From contig RSEH01000002.1 of NCBI GenBank assembly GCA_006503475.1, positions 1 through 64,000 on the forward strand: a stretch of 64,000 nt of DNA, read 5' to 3'. Shown here piece after piece: positions 22,725 through 34,057 of this stretch. The notes beneath the pieces were generated by a model that worked only from the letters and a program-made list of their open reading frames with translations, was not told where the DNA came from and ran no database searches. This DNA comes from Stentor roeselii (taxonomy: Eukaryota > Ciliophora > Heterotrichea > Heterotrichida > Stentoridae). Both the position numbers and the translations under genes were made by a program. Each line of letters begins with the position of its first letter. Positions within the stretch are counted from its first letter, which is position 1.

Positions 22725-23900
22725 ATGGATGTCTTTAGCATTTTCAATTTGTGTGAATTTTTTTTCGGGGTTTTTTTTAAGATATTTGTAGAGACTTTTG
22801 GGCTTTTGTGTTGTTTGGATTTTTTAATTCTTGAAGATAATAATATTGATACGGACTTACCGCTCAAAGTCTCAAAGTCTTGGACTGCACTTTTGGCTTG
22901 GCTGAAGATATGATGGTGACTGATTGGAAAGGAATTCAGGATATTATTAGAATGGCTTTTAAAGCTCTTACTGAAGTCTTAAAAAATCAGTCTATCTCGA
23001 TTTCGCATCTCAATAAACAAATTTTTTCGATTCCGAAAATGTTGGCAGGACTTCTCAGGTTTCGAAGGATGATATGGAGGACTTGAAAAATTTAAGATAA
23101 GAAAAGGCTTCTAAGAAAGACTTGCGTTCTGCCCTTTCTGATGAAGTTAATTTGGACCAATTGAAATTGAAAATTGACTTTGAAGAGTTTTACTCTGAAG
23201 TTGAAGAAATCAATAAAGATAAAATCATCAGAATTAATGATATCAAACAAGAATAATACCTGATTTAAAAATCAAAAAGAATATTAGCTCGTTAAAAGTT
23301 ATCAAATTATCTAAAAGCTATCTAAATAAAGAATACATAATAATATAAAAATATCATCTATTTTGATAAAGGCTTTTTATAAAAAATATTCTGTCAAGAA
23401 ATTCATCAAGTTATCATCTACAAAAGACTTACAAAAAATGATTTAGAACTCATCGAAAAGCTTCCTGGAAAGAAGTCCAATAAGAGCTCCAAAAAACCTG
23501 ACAAAAGTGTTTTATCCGATCTTCCATAAAAAAAGTAGACAAAAACGAGCTAGGAGATCAAATAAGGTTCAAAGCAGATTATAAAGACCTTGCAGCCCTT
23601 TCATCAAGAAGAGATGGAAAAAGTGACAAGAAATTCGTAGAAAACCAAATAAGCCACCTTTCCAACAAATTTATCCAAACCAGTCTAATCTCTAAAAAGA
23701 AGCCTTTGAAGAAAATATTACTTCAGTCCAGTCTTTTTTGTCAAATTTGCAGAGAACAATGAAAAATGAAATCGAAAACATGAAAAGACAATCAACGAGT
23801 GCCTTAAAAAAGTTGACTACTCTGAAGTGGAAATTTGTATGAAGGGATTGATCAAAAGCTGATATCAAGCTCTTGGTAGAATGACTAAATTTTTAAAAAG
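22725..23900 (+). pseudogene. Decayed coiled-coil gene
   Basis: Forward fragments read TDWKGIQDIIRMAFKALTEV, LKNQSISISHLNKQIFSIPK, then KKDLRSALSDEVNLDQLKLK, and further on KKVDYSEVEICMKGLIKS. These are amphipathic helices of one protein in changing frames with many stops. The style is that of ciliate basal-body or axonemal coiled-coil proteins, but no family is named. Confidence 0.4.
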
Positions 23901-24401
23901 GCTATGAGTAACTAGTCTCAAATGACTATCTAAATTCTATTTTTCAAAAAAATCTATTTAAATAATACTCTCTTAAGAAAAGAGACTCTAATGTCTACTC
24001 AAATGACATTACTAACAAAAGAATATTTATGAAAATAACGATTAAATATTGTAATGTTGGAGTTCAAAATGTTGTTGTATTAAATCTAAACTTAAATTCA
24101 CTCCCAAAGAATTAGGAGAGCATTTGACGACCTGGCCAAGAATCAGTGAATTGAATCATTCAAAAAAGAGAGGCCAACGAGAATTTCCGTTAGAGAATTG
24201 ATTTCATAAAAAATTAAAATAAATTCACTCATAATATCTAAAACTTGGAAAATAGTTTATATGTCTATCGAAAATCAATAATAAACACAATAAAATAGCC
24301 ATAAATTGATAGATCTATTATATATATATTGATTAACATGATCTTCATGTTTATAATTTACTCATAAAACAAATTTGGTAGAATTTCATATAATTATAAA
24401 A
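23901..24401. other. AT-rich intergenic stretch
   Basis: No gene signature. It forms the upstream region of the WD40 gene that starts at 24402; the last 100 bases are almost pure A/T. Confidence 0.4.
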
Positions 24402-26336
24402 ATGAAAGATTTGAATATGAAAGCTTTTTATTATATCTGTAGCTGCCAGGTTAATTTAATAGATGCTTCACAGATCAAGAAGCATATTCTCAAGCCTCCA
24501 ATCCACATCATTACCAAAATAAAAAAACAACGCATCAAAAAAAGAAAAGTTATTAAACGAAGAATTGGTATATTCAAGTCATCCGCAAAATACTTAAATC
24601 TAACAGTTCAGAAACTGCTTTCAAATTTAATTTACTACTCAATGAAAATTTCCTTCAATTTTTTAAGAGATTCAGATCAAATAAAAAGATTATCTATTCG
24701 AAGTCTTCTGGATTTAATAAACATGAACTTTACAAAAGATATCATTAAGGAAATAACAATTTTCAATGATTTTAAAATAAAATTCAAGTCAAAATTTAAT
24801 AAGTTCTTAGACCTTCATACATCTAAAATAATTTCACTAGTTATTTCGAATGATGGTCTGATATTGATGAGTGGAGGATTAGACGGAAGGATTCGCATCT
24901 GGCATCCAGAGTCCTTAATAAATATTACTTGTTTCCATTTCCATCGTTCTGAAGTTGAGGCACTCGATATAGACTCTTCATCAAGATATGCAATTTCTGG
25001 GTCTCGAGACTCATCAATTTGCATATGGAATCTAAAAAAGTATTCACTAAAGGCAGTTTTGAAAGCTCATAAAGAGTCAGTAAAATCTTTAAAGTTCTTC
25101 AAAGACGGTTTATATTTTTTAAGTGCCTCAGAAGATTGCACACTAAAAGTTTGGAATACTATAAAAAAAATTGTTATATATTCAACATCTACAAAAAAAT
25201 CGATTAGTTATGTTTCCTTCCAATTAAAAACTTCAAAGATTCTTTTTGTTTGTCATAATGGAGAAATAAATAAATTTGATCTTGATTTCTTGAAACCTCA
25301 TCTCATTAAAAAAAATTTTGAACCAAATGTATGGAGTAGTTGTTTGGGAAATCATATTTTAATGACTGGACATTCAGATGGTTTTATTCAATTTATTGAT
25401 ATTCAAGGATTAACAATCTTTAAAAAGTTAAAGGGTCATTCTAATATAGTTTTATCAATACATTTTTGTGATTTCAATAAAATTTTTGCGTCTGGGTCCG
25501 TGGACAAAACAATAACACTATGGAGCGCATCGAATTTCAATATTTTAGAAACATTTATTTTGAAATTTTCTTGCTTTTGCCTTCAGTTATTTAAAAATAA
25601 TTTGTATTTTGGAGGTAATAGTTGCACTATTGAAAAATTCTATTTCGAAAATGATAATGAAGATCCTGTTACAAACAGCATAGCAAACAGATTTTTCGAA
25701 TCAAGTCTAGCAATCTCTTCAAATCTTAATCTGATCGCTTATGGTTTTAATAATGTCTACTTATTCAGTTTAATTTCTATGAAAATGATTCTCAGTGGCC
25801 CTTTTTCTTGCTTTATTTTAAGTTTAACATTTTCTGGGTCGTTCTTACTTTGCGGTATTGTTAGAGGTAATATTTTCGTGCTAGATTCTACTGATTTAAG
25901 GATCAAACGCAAATATTTCTTTGGAGAACCCAATATTTCGTTTATTAAAACAAATTGGAAAATTATTATTTTTACAGCAGAAAATAAATCAATAATTCAA
26001 GATTTCAATACCCAGAAAAAAATTTTAACTCATGGTGAACGCATTTTAGAAGGAAGGTTCAAGTCAAATAAGTTTATATTTTTGGATGCTTCGTATAATA
26101 TTTATATTTTCGATAAAGAGCTAATCAAGCTTGGCTATACTGAATCCTATCAATTTTTCTTAAGTAAAAGTCTTGATTATTTGATGATAAAAGCTATTAC
26201 TTCACAATATGTTTTTCTTTATTTTAAAGAACCAAATAATTTGATTTATCAAAATAACCTAAAGGACTTGAAATCCTCGAAAAAGAAGAATACTTTTAGA
26301 TTTGAGAAAAAATCTGTAAGTTTATTAAAGATATGA
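24402..26336 (+). CDS. WD40-repeat protein with CxC...H...H N-terminus (copy A)
   Basis: A single-exon gene of 644 residues. I chose ATG at 24402 (MKDLNMKAFYYICSCQVNL) because it aligns with the paralogue at 37109. Residues about 10-32 hold CSC...H...H (C-x-C, then KKHILKPPIHI), a possible small zinc-binding knuckle, followed by a very basic stretch (KKQRIKKRKVIKRR). From about residue 140, at least five WD40 blades are visible: GGLDGRIRIWHPES, GSRDSSICIWNLKK, ASEDCTLKVWNTIK, GHSDGFIQFIDI and GSVDKTITLWSASN. The second half is more divergent but fits a second propeller. WD40 proteins are scaffolds, so no specific function follows. It ends in TGA, with TAA two codons later. The open frame argues that it is functional. 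Confidence 0.8.
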   Translation: MKDLNMKAFYYICSCQVNLIDASQIKKHILKPPIHIITKIKKQRIKKRKVIKRRIGIFKSSAKYLNLTVQKLLSNLIYYSMKISFNFLRDSDQIKRLSIRSLLDLINMNFTKDIIKEITIFNDFKIKFKSKFNKFLDLHTSKIISLVISNDGLILMSGGLDGRIRIWHPESLINITCFHFHRSEVEALDIDSSSRYAISGSRDSSICIWNLKKYSLKAVLKAHKESVKSLKFFKDGLYFLSASEDCTLKVWNTIKKIVIYSTSTKKSISYVSFQLKTSKILFVCHNGEINKFDLDFLKPHLIKKNFEPNVWSSCLGNHILMTGHSDGFIQFIDIQGLTIFKKLKGHSNIVLSIHFCDFNKIFASGSVDKTITLWSASNFNILETFILKFSCFCLQLFKNNLYFGGNSCTIEKFYFENDNEDPVTNSIANRFFESSLAISSNLNLIAYGFNNVYLFSLISMKMILSGPFSCFILSLTFSGSFLLCGIVRGNIFVLDSTDLRIKRKYFFGEPNISFIKTNWKIIIFTAENKSIIQDFNTQKKILTHGERILEGRFKSNKFIFLDASYNIYIFDKELIKLGYTESYQFFLSKSLDYLMIKAITSQYVFLYFKEPNNLIYQNNLKDLKSSKKKNTFRFEKKSVSLLKI

Positions 26337-27334
26337 TTCTAATCTTATTATTTTATCATCTCTTGCATTTATTGGTAACATACACTAAGTAGTAGCACTT
26401 TAATCATAATTATTTAGAATATTTATTCTTAGTATACTTATAAATATCATAACCTTAACCATAGTTATAATTAAACACTTTACTCATTGATATGATGATT
26501 ATTCAGCATATTGGAAATAAAATATCTTTACATCTTTATCGTGCACTTATTATAATTACTTAATTTTACACTGATAAAAATTAGTCAAGTTAAATTTAAA
26601 ACAATCCTGCCATAATCACCCTTACCGATTTCGGACATGAATAGTTTAAATTATATAATCCTTTTGACATTCGAATAGAATAATCCCATCATATTCATTA
26701 TCATACATTTAAACATGCCCTTCATTGATGAATGATAATAAATTTCTTCTATTTGGATGTTAAGAAAATGAATATTCTCTAACAATTTTATGAGTCTCGA
26801 GCATAATTCTGTGTTTTTTTATACATATTGATTAAAACAAAAAAGATTTATCTTTTAAAATAGTATTAACTATCTAATTATTAGTTTCGATTATTGAAGA
26901 AGCATTCTGAATATTCTTCATCGATTTGCTTTGAAATTCTTAATAAGGTAGTCCTAATAGGACTTTAGATATAAGCATACATGTCACCAATGTGCAAATC
27001 AGGTGCTACCCTCATGTTGTCCAGATGTTTACCCAGGTGCCACTGTGGTATTAATGGATTTCACTAAGTTGCGATCTAGAAACAGCTAGAAATAAATTAT
27101 ATGTTAAAATTTATATAATATTAAATGATAGTTTAAAAAAATTATTCATATCAACAAGTTTTATCTAAGTAATTTAATAATAAGAAGAACCCTTTATATA
27201 AAAAACCAAATATTATCTAATTCACTTCAATTGGATATAAGAAACAAATTTAAACCACATTAAAGTAATAGACATTAATCAAAAAATACACTTAATCCCA
27301 AAAGTCTTTAAAATATGACTAAAAGTTTAACTAA
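26337..27334. other. AT-rich non-coding stretch
   Basis: No long frame. A short less AT-rich segment near 26965-27065 reads ACHQCANQVLPSCCPDVYPG forward, which may be a trace of a Cys-rich protein but is too short to call. Nothing else seen. Confidence 0.45.
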
Positions 27335-27927
27335 CTAGATATCACTCTTAGATTTATTTGAATAACTCCTAAAATGCTCATTAATTTCCTCATCTGATTC
27401 AATCACAAAATTTACTATGTTTCCAATCAAAGAGCTAAAATCTTCATTATTTTTCAGTTGAAGCTCCCTGTATGTGCAGCTATACTTTAAAGCAAGCTCT
27501 TGGATTTCTTCAGATGGCAGTATTCTCAAATCTTCTTTTGAATTCCAAGTATCATTAAGGAGAACTCTCTCTGAACTCTTAGTTGAATTATAATTTCAGG
27601 AAGTCCTTGAATTGAGTCTAGCTTTGACAAGTTGATTATTATCAAACCATACTTAGCCGCTTGAATGTACCTAGAGAAAGCTGAAGACCCTCTATTGGTT
27701 CCATCATCATACTCTGAATCAAAAAACCATATTCTGAAATTCCGGTCAGAATATGAGAAAACAAGTTCAGCACTAAGCCTAGCATCCTCATTTTCATCAA
27801 AATCAGGCTGAATGAAACGTAGAATTTCTTTGAAAAACTCATTTCGACTAGTAGTTCCTGTTGTGGCAACCATGAAATATATTTCATCTTCATAGCATCC
27901 TCTGAAGACCCTTCTCTGAATTCTCAT
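27335..27927 (-). pseudogene. Ras/Rab-like small GTPase, frameshifted and lacking a P-loop
   Basis: Two overlapping minus-strand frames (27927-27526 and 27529-27335) together follow a small GTPase. The first has the G3 strand region as FRIWFFDSEYDDG (family WDTAGQE), then AAKYGLIIINLSKLDS and LMILGIQKK. The second continues DLRILPSEEIQELALKYSCT, the segment after NKxDL, and ends with the last helix (SSLIGNIVNFV). One base is missing at the junction, exactly in the G4 NKxD motif. The G1 loop reads VATTGTTSRN, without GKS/T. Both facts argue for a dead or non-GTP-binding copy. The family call is by pattern and moderately sure. Confidence 0.55.
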
Positions 27928-27929
27928 TA

Positions 27930-28700
27930 TAATCTAAAACCTAAATTAAATATAAGTATTCAATCGTAAGTGCTGTTTAATTTCAAATCTATCACCGAAA
28001 CTCGAACAATTCATAATTCGAACTCAAAAGTTTCCGATAAGAGATAAATTGAGATAATAATTAAATCAGTCTTTCGAATAAGGACTGATACTTCGATCAT
28101 AAGTTCAAGAATTTCTGTAATTGGATAAAATAAAATTTTAACTTATGGCTTGAAAAATTATAATCCATAATTATCCTGCTGATGTAGAAAGCATAAGTGA
28201 GGTTCTTTTCAAGGGGCTAATAACACACATCTTTATTTGATAATCAATAAGATCTTTATTTGAAAGATTCGATCGAAGTTAATCATAGAATTTACCTTCA
28301 GTATCATTCTCTGCAATGATATCTATAGTAATACACATGAGATAGAACTATCAGCTCTTGTTACAAGCAGGACTATCAGCGCTTCTTTCATCAATTTAAC
28401 AACCAAAATAAGTGTTCGAATAAAAATTTTTACCTTCCATTATCCTCTAGTTTCATATGTGAGTAGTTTGAACACCCTTTTCATTTAAAGGCTGATATTT
28501 AGGTCATTTGATTAATTTCTAATTACAGAGGCAGATTCTCACATTCTAGGGGCTTTGAAGTATTGAATCATCCAAGATTATATGGACACCATCAACAGCA
28601 TCACAAATCAATTACCCAGCTAATTGTAAGGAAATCATTAAGCATTATAAAATTACTGAAATTTCTCGGCTTAAAAGAATTTCGAAATGCACTTAAATAA
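27930..28700. other. Non-coding stretch
   Basis: AT-rich, no supported gene. Possible remote decayed sequence, not identifiable. Confidence 0.4.
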
Positions 28701-29040
28701 TTTAAAGCCTATAGCTAGAACTATATGAAGTGCATCACTATTCAAATGAACAACATTCATTCGATTGTTTACATTTTTTCTTATTCAAAGCCGTTTATTC
28801 ACGAGTTTCAACTACGCGAAAATGTGAATACCTTGCGAAAATCATCAGAAAATAGAAAAGTCAACTTCAACTTTTTTCTTCAGATTTGGCACTTTCAAAT
28901 GAATACATAAGACCATTGATTTTCAAAGAAAAACTTGAAAGTCATCTACGACTTCATGGAAAAAAACCCGAGATATAAGAAAAACACTAAGAGAGCTGTA
29001 TTTATCGATTCCATCCGAATTTTTTTCAAAATAAGAAAAT
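28701..29040 (+). pseudogene. Decayed coding remnant, unknown
   Basis: Forward fragments such as MKCITIQMNNIHSIVYIFSY and LIFKEKLESHLRLHGKKPEI lie in different frames with stops between. The second may be part of a helical protein. No family recognised. Confidence 0.25.
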
Positions 29041-29316
29041 TTCAGTGACCTTTTAAAGTATGAACATCTATGAAAAAATTAACAGTGCTGGCAAGCTACT
29101 CAAGCCCCTTATATCTTTTTAAGTGTTTAAGACAGCAAAAAAAAAATTTTTTCACTGTAAGATGAAGAAAACATTGAGTTAAACTTCAAGCATTTGTTAT
29201 AAGTTCCTAAACAAAAAATCGCCAGAAGATGGTTGTCAAGTATGAAACATGTTTGAAAGAGGGTGACTCTTAGATCAAGGTGAAGACAAAATTTGGATAA
29301 ACCTAAAATATTAAAA

Positions 29317-32300
29317 ATGTCTATAAATATAAAAATGCTTTTCTTCCTTTTAAGTATCTATTTGTGCAATTCTAGTAATATTGAATTCTTACCAAAAACA
29401 AGATCTCCTCCCACAATTCGTCAATCTTCCTATATAGCTTACTCAAAACCAAGAAATTCTATATTACTCTTCGGTGGTACTAACAAGGGTGAGAAACTTG
29501 ATGATATATGGGAATTTTCTTTAGAAGAATTGTTCTGGAAAAGAATTTTAAGCTCATCTGTTGAAACACCATGTAAATTTTAAATAGCGGCTACCATGTG
29601 GCCATGCATCTTTACAAGTTCAACAGAGTTAAAATTTTATATTTTGTCTGGAAATGTTTTTTTCAGCTCAGTAATCCATTTATGGGAATTTAACTTTAAA
29701 GATTATATGTGGAAAAAAATTGAAACCGATGCTCTAAGTAAGATATATGATCGTTATTGTTGTACTTATTATGATGCTGATGGCATCGATTATTTTGTTA
29801 TTTTTTTTTATTCTACTAATTTTTTTCCTGGGTCTAGTTTTTATCGGTAAGTATCATATAGTCTTAACACTAGCTCTTTTGAATGGGAGAATCTCATGGC
29901 TTTTAGTGATGACCAACAATATACTAGTTGTATTAGTATTGAATATTACAACAATACGATTCTATTGGCTAGATCTGATAAAATTGTCTCAGCTCAATAC
30001 ATTTTATTATATAGTTATTCTTTAACAAGCTCAGCTTGGTCATTAGTAAATCATACTGATGAATACTTGAATGGATGCTCATCGTATATTTTTAGTTTTA
30101 CATACAGTGATTACTTATATCTTATCTGCACAAAAACTTATATTTTGGATGATGAGAAATATGATTGTAAAAAAATTAGCTTAGTTAATGAAGAAAATGG
30201 GATTATACCCCTTCGGATATTCCCTCATTTACCAGTTAATGAAATGATTGCCACTAGAACACAAGATACTTTATTCATTTTTGGAGACAATTTTACTGAT
30301 AGTTCAAATAAATTTGCTAAACTTTCTCTCAATACTTTAAAATATGAAATAATAAATGAAAATTATATACAACCTACACCAAGATCATTTCATTCAATGG
30401 TAGCTATTAACTCTATGCTTTATGTCTTTGGAGGAATCGATTCTGGTAATATTTTTAATGATTTATGGGCATTCGATTTGATTTCTGAGATTTGGAAACC
30501 AGTTTTGGACAAAGGTAATATTCCATCTCCAAGGTACTTTCACTCTGCCGGCTCAGAAGGAAATATTTTTGCTATCTGGGGAGGAATGAGTTCTACAGAT
30601 TTAAAAGGTGACTTGTTTATTTTTAACTCGATTTCTGAGAAATGGACTCAACTAACACCAGTAACTTCATATAACCCAAGTCCTGCTAAGGGTGCCTGTT
30701 TAGTATTGAAAAACATGAAGATTTATATTTATGGTGGAGAAAGAAATTCGTATAAGTCAAATGAACTTTGGGAGTATGACATGAATTCTAATGAATTCAA
30801 ACTGCTTTCATCTTCGGGTTTGCAAAAGGTAAGTTCTCCATATTGTTGGATTGACTCTGATCTATTTTATGTTTTACTTGGTTCAACAGAGCAGGAATCA
30901 GATTAACCTTCTAATTTCTTTTTCAATTTTTCGTCATTTACTTGGCATAATTTGTTCAATATTTTGGATATTATTAAGTATCCTCTCTCTAGTAAAATGA
31001 TTATTGGAGATTGTTTTTTCACCATTGGTGGAGGATATGTTGAATATGGTCCAGTATATTCTTTTATTTATTCGTCATTAAAAGATCAAGATTATCATTA
31101 TGATGAAATAAGCTTTACTACTTATGCAGCAGGTTATGTCTACTTTAATAATTCTATTTACGTTTATGGAGGCGGAAGTAGTATGGATGGATTATTAGCC
31201 CCTCTTGTTGGAAATCCAACTTTTGCAAAGTTTGATATTGGTATTTATTGCAATAAACTTCGATGTAAAGCTCTCTGCTCCATGGGCACTTATCTGTCGA
31301 AAAACATTTGCAAGCCATGCAAAAAAGGTACTTTTAAAGACAAACAAGGATTTTCAAAGTGCACAAAGTGCAAACCAGGAACTTACAATAGCAAAATCGC
31401 AGCAACAAGCAGTCTTCAATGCATTCCTTGCCCATTCGGTTACTTCAATAACGAAACAGCTGCTAAAAAATGTAAAAAGTGTCCTGCGAATTCTTACTGT
31501 CCAGTCGGAAGTATATTACCCTTAGCTTACCAGCACTTGAATCATATGATTTCATCTCAGCCTTCTTCATACAAAGAAACTGATATCACAGAAGACTTGC
31601 TGCTCTTTCGACTTTTGGTAATCATCCCTAGTTTTCTTATAATTTTATTCAGCTTATTTATCAAGAAAATGCGTAATTATTTGCAAAAGCTCGATATTTA
31701 TGATCTTCGACACATTGATGACGAAATCAACTATGTTATAAAAAAAAAAACTCAAATTGGAGGACTTTTTACAGTCTTTTTTATTATAGGCTCACTGATG
31801 ATAACCTGCACAACTATTTTGGTATACTCAAAATCAAATATACAAGAAACAAAAGGCCAAGTGCCTTTAATCATTTTGGAATCAGAAGTCTCTTCATTCA
31901 ACTCAAAATCATTATCTATCCAACTTTCTCTCGATTCTTTCGGAGGTATCTGCGAAATCAATTCAAGCTGTTCATCATCAATCTCATTATCAATATCAAA
32001 AATTAACTTTACATCCAAAAAGCTATCATGCAAATCATATAACAACAAAACTTGTGTGATTGAAGCAACTTGCAAAGATGCAGAATTTAAAGCAGGAGCT
32101 GAAATAAACTTCAAAATTAAAGAGCAACTGAGCTATACTTCAGGCATCCGATTAATCTTAACTTCAAGTTCTTCAATCCCAGAAGAATCCAGTTCAATAA
32201 CCTCATTATTGATACCATCCAGTAAATCTGTATTTATTGGCAATGCTGCAAGTGAGTTTTTCTACTTAGTTACCCCTTCTTTGTTTCAATCAGAGTCAAA

Positions 32301-32739
32301 CAAGTGGGAAAGGGAGGCAACTGGATATCATATCTCTGAGAGAAACACTCCAAAAGGTGGGAGCCAGGCCACTCCTGATGAGTTTTCATTTGTGTCTAAC
32401 TTGAATGTTAATCTATTTATTGAAATCAATCCAAGTGTTCTTGTCACGAAAAGAATTTTAAAGCAAAGTTTTTTCTTTTTTGCAGCATCTTTGCTTGGAA
32501 CTATTTCTGGGCTTCTTGGAGTTACTGGGTTTCTAATGAGTTTTTTTGAGAGACAAGTTGAAAAAGTTAAGAAAAGATTAAAAAGTAAAAAAACTGTGAA
32601 TGATTCAAAAGTTACTAATATTATCAAACCATGCACTGTTGTGAAATTTCAGGAGAACTCAAGAATTGATGATACTTTTTTTAAATGCGAAACAAGTATG
32701 AAAAATGAAACAGTAGGTGGACAGAATGAATTTGAGTGA
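29317..32739 (+). CDS. Kelch / Cys-rich transmembrane receptor-like protein, two 15-base introns, one in-frame TAA
   Basis: A probable cell-surface protein. I chose ATG at 29317 since MSINIKMLFFLLSIYLCN is a good signal peptide. Two 15-base introns (29573-29587 and 29847-29861) remove in-frame TAAs and give VETPSATMW and FYRLNTSSF. About 560 residues of kelch blades follow (FGGIDSGNIFNDLWAFDL, YGGERNSYKSNELWEYDM). Then about 90 residues form an ephrin-receptor-like Cys-rich region (CKKGTFKDK, CKPGTYNSK, CPFGYFNNE). Membrane segments occur near residues 750-772, 806-828 and 1040-1070, with a basic cytoplasmic tail. A TAA at 30904-30906 lies in frame within the kelch part and no short intron removes it. 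This is either a recent nonsense mutation (for example from Leu TTA), a read error or a read-through. Everything after it stays open for over 600 codons. Confidence 0.7.
29573..29587 (+). other. 15-base intron 1 of the kelch receptor gene
   Basis: gtaaattttaaatag: exactly 15 bases, GT...AG, with an in-frame TAA. Splicing joins T-P-S-A-T-M-W, a normal kelch segment. Size and sequence are typical of heterotrich introns. Confidence 0.85.
29847..29861 (+). other. 15-base intron 2 of the kelch receptor gene
   Basis: gtaagtatcatatag: 15 bases, GT...AG, with an in-frame TAA just inside. Splicing restores FYRLNTSSFEWENL. Confidence 0.85.
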
Positions 32740-34057
32740 TTCGCTTTTAGTTTTAATCAGGTAAATATTATAAAAATCATAAACTCGTAGTAGATATTTT
32801 TTAATTGTAGATGATATTATTAACTTTTCAAATAGAAGGAACTATATGATGAAATGAACATCATTGTTCTATCTTTTCAGAAAATTGAATATCTCTAATA
32901 TCAAATACTAGAATAAACCATTATCTAAAGGACCTTCTTCGCCATAAATCAAGAAAGGTAAAATTTGAGTATTTCTTCTCTATTGTTTCTTTTGTTATAA
33001 GTTTTTTTTAATGGCTGACTTGTCGACACTTAAAACTATTACCTAACTAAATTCGATCAACTGGAATAATCTTGCGTGATTGATTGTTAAATATCACTCA
33101 CAACTTGGTCTTTCGCAAGATTTCAACTCTTTCGCCTGATCTTATCATCATTAATTTGTAGGTTTCTTAAATATTTAGCTTGATAACTTAAGTATCATTA
33201 AAAATTCTTTTTCGCTGTAAAATATGCTACTGTGGATTACTTAAGATACAAGAGTCGTTCGAATTATTATTTAAATCACTTTGTTTCTATAATATTATTG
33301 TGCCATTAATGATTTTTGATTAAAATTCACTAGATAATAACATCCTAATTCTCTAAAAAGCATCTCGTTGAATAATTTTATCAATTTCAATCTTCTTTCA
33401 TATTCTCAAATCCTATTTGCAGATATCAAGTTTATAAGGATATTCTCTGGCTCACAGGCAAGATTAATTCTTGGTGCAGGCTGTGAATCTCAATCGTGAA
33501 ACTAATCATTTAATATATACCTAGAAAGTTAAATGGAAACATATTATTATCAGCAGGCATGCATACAGCAGACCAAATGAATTTCTTATACCTGTTTTAA
33601 AATAACACTTATTTGAACTACAAAAAAACTCATTTAAACTCTTGACTGAAGAGATTTAGCAAATTTTGTATAACGATTATTTGAGAGAACTTCTGATATC
33701 ACCCCGCATTCATTCTATTTTGACTAAAAATTTGATGAAGGACCTCCCTTGCTTAGTTGGACTAGATTAAGCAATTAAAAGTAGAAGGGCTTCATGTGGA
33801 TATTCAGAACAATTTTATCAATATTGGGGAATTGTTTTAAACTTTTGAGTAATCTTATCATCTTTAGTTGAATAATTCAATATAATAGGAAATTTTTTAA
33901 CTTTCAAGAAATTGATTTTAGTCAATCAAAGAAATTTTTTGTCAACCTTTTGCCAGAGAATTCAAAAATTTTAAAATTTTAGAGAGTCTTATTGAAGTTG
34001 AAGTGCAGAATATGACAAGCTATCATCTCTTAATCCTACCTGTTGAAATAATAATAA
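32740..34057. other. Non-coding stretch between the kelch receptor and WD40 pseudogene
   Basis: No long frame. A few protein-like snippets (YKDILWLTGK near 33430) are too short to assign. Otherwise AT-rich. Confidence 0.4.

Noticed and set aside
24375-24401. Upstream extension of WD40 copy A
   Set aside because: It starts with TTG, not ATG. The ATG at 24402 aligns with the paralogue.
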